A stretch of 64,000 nt of DNA from Butyriboletus loyo (lineage: Eukaryota; Basidiomycota; Agaricomycetes; Boletales; Boletaceae): assembly GCA_038093515.1 (NCBI GenBank), contig JBBPSI010000015.1, positions 182,526-246,525 on the forward strand. Reading direction: 5' to 3'. The position numbers and the translations under genes are program-made. Numbering within the stretch: the stretch's first letter is position 1; every line of letters starts with the position of its first letter. This document shows positions 62,675 through 64,000 of this stretch, piece by piece. Below the pieces are notes generated by a model. That model saw nothing but the letters and a program-made list of their open reading frames with translations. It was not told where the DNA came from and did not search any database.

Positions 62675-62807
62675 TCACGATCCTGTTACAAACGTCATGT
62701 CATACATAGCCTGAACACCAAAACTACAGAGTGCCCCCAAAGCAAGACCAACAATCGCAAAAAAACCGCCTAGCGTTGCGGCGACATCTACGTCTTCGCG
62801 GCGTCCC
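62675..62807 (-). pseudogene. C-terminal fragment resembling an equilibrative nucleoside transporter
   Basis: On the minus strand a GT-AG-type acceptor (ends at 62808) precedes an exon reading RREDVDVAATLGGFFAIV and GLALGALCSFGVQAMYD before a stop at 62675. The EDVDVAAT...GLALG...SFGV pattern is like the last helix of fungal equilibrative nucleoside transporters (SLC29/Fun26). Upstream sequence on the same strand contains stops and no other transporter segment, so this is probably a remnant. Confidence 0.45.
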
Positions 62808-64000
62808 CTGAGCAACGTACGCTTTATCTATGTACTTCGTTCCGGTTGCATTGCTGACCCATCTTCATTCTCTGCATAGGCCGGCGACTTGTAACCACGA
62901 GGCGGTGGGAGCTGGCTCCGCTGCCAACTAAACTACCTACAAGTCGTCGTTTGCTGACAAGCGCTCGAGTACATATTTGGACGCACTACTACGTTTCGCA
63001 CGCGAGGAGATCGATTCAGCGACGTATCGACCCTGGTGGATATGCTCAGAGGACTGCTAACGGCGCTGATCGCGTCATCGGACCCCTCTTTGCGAGAGAA
63101 ACCAGACCGAAACACCGAGCCTCCGAACGCGACCTCAAACGGAAATTGCATCGCGCAGAGGCATAAGAACGTCCGGAATGTATGGGACGACTGAAGGAAG
63201 TGGGTTGGGAGGGGATGCCGAAGAAACGGGCGCAGCAAGAGCACGGTCGTGCGTTCGGGAAAAAAGGGGTATGAAGCTGGACCAATCGACGTTGTCTGGC
63301 GGTTCTCTCGTCGAGCTTTGTTACTGACGACTACGACACCATAGCACCACGGGACACTGCTCGTAAAGGATTCGAGAAAAAACGTGCCTCCTGATGAGCG
63401 AGAAAGACAAGGCGACCATGGAGGTGTTCCAACAACTTGCTAAACAATGGTTCGTATAGCTTTAGGCCCATTGTACGTAGTATCATGAGTACACGCATAT
63501 GCTGCCATTATATGGTAGTAATACATGGCCCATCGTCTTCTATCTGCGCATGCGTCGTGGGGGCGTCGAGACTGAACACTGTCCTTTGAGCCAGCCTTGG
63601 CAAGTAGACATGGCATATACTCTTCTCCAGGGACGTGTGTGGTACTACTATTGGCTCGGATACAGCATGACGATGGCACCCCGTTCATATGCCTGGATGA
63701 CATGTACACCCATATCCTATCGTCAGGGACTCATTCTTATACAAAAAATCGAATACTGAAACGTTGACGTCCTCGCCAAGAGTTGGGACATCCCACCAGA
63801 CGTACACCCTCGTCTTGGGAGACATTTTGTAACCATGCAACAGCTTTCAACGCCACAAGGTGATACGAACTCGTGGAACTACACGATGGATGCCCCCGGA
63901 CTTGCGATTCGATGGAATCACTGCGTCTCGTCATGTGTGCCTTCGCGAATACACAACATCCATGCAGGTAACCTGATTGCAAGGGTAGCATGGCCTGATC
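62808..64000. other. Right-end region without an assignable gene
   Basis: Several short reading frames exist on both strands, e.g. plus 63394-63459 (MSEKDKATMEVFQQLAKQWF) and about 63762-64000 (VDVLAKSWDIPPDVHPRLG, open at the window edge), but none carries a motif I recognise. The last one could be an exon of a gene that continues past the window. Confidence 0.35.

Overview
The window looks like a piece of a filamentous basidiomycete (probably Agaricomycete) nuclear chromosome. Genes are dense, on both strands, and cut by many short introns, mostly about 45-75 bp with GT...AG ends. The readable proteins are ordinary eukaryotic housekeeping proteins. I see no prokaryotic features, no CRISPR array, and no intact transposon. 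Gene models below were built by joining reading frames by hand across visible splice sites; each span runs from start codon to stop codon and includes introns.

Layout. 0-10 kb: RIX1 (ribosome assembly, cut by the left edge) head-to-head with SEC10 (exocyst), a mitochondrial enoyl-CoA hydratase, a Ser/Thr-rich single-pass membrane protein, and SWC4 (chromatin). 10-21 kb: VTC1 (polyphosphate), an AAA+ ATPase, a PAF-acetylhydrolase-like lipase, glutaminyl-tRNA synthetase and CFT2 (mRNA 3' processing). 21-31 kb: two tandem alpha-tubulin genes, a GPP1/DOG2-like HAD phosphatase, SEC15 (exocyst) and ARF1. 31-38 kb: a dual-specificity phosphatase, gene-poor stretches, a basic protein, a nuclear protein whose start codon overlaps that of a Gemin2 homologue, and a GPI-anchored protein. 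38-48 kb: quinolinate phosphoribosyltransferase tail-to-tail with an ACMSD-like amidohydrolase, an unrecognised coiled-coil protein, U1-C head-to-head with LSM3, a Gag1-clamp-like protein head-to-head with the F-box protein GRR1. 48-60 kb: NAA10, an alpha/beta hydrolase, a zinc-finger protein, a CCDC97-like protein, a REB1/TTF1-like Myb factor, a small membrane protein, an F-box-less GRR1 paralogue, and a DH-PH RhoGEF. 60-64 kb: fragments only (a broken GEF-like piece and a nucleoside-transporter-like C-terminus).

How the genes relate. This is mostly a random sample of housekeeping functions: exocytosis and trafficking (SEC10, SEC15, ARF1, RhoGEF), RNA processing (CFT2, Gemin2, U1-C, LSM3, CCDC97-like), cytoskeleton (alpha-tubulins) and NAD/tryptophan metabolism (QPRT, ACMSD-like). 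The strongest architectural signal is repeated head-to-head gene pairs with only 60-160 bp between start codons, implying shared bidirectional promoters. I found no convincing new multi-gene defence or biosynthetic system. The items most worth follow-up are the F-box-less GRR1 paralogue, the QPRT/ACMSD-like pair, the tandem tubulins with different intron content, the overlapping start codons at 35.88 kb, and the decayed right end.
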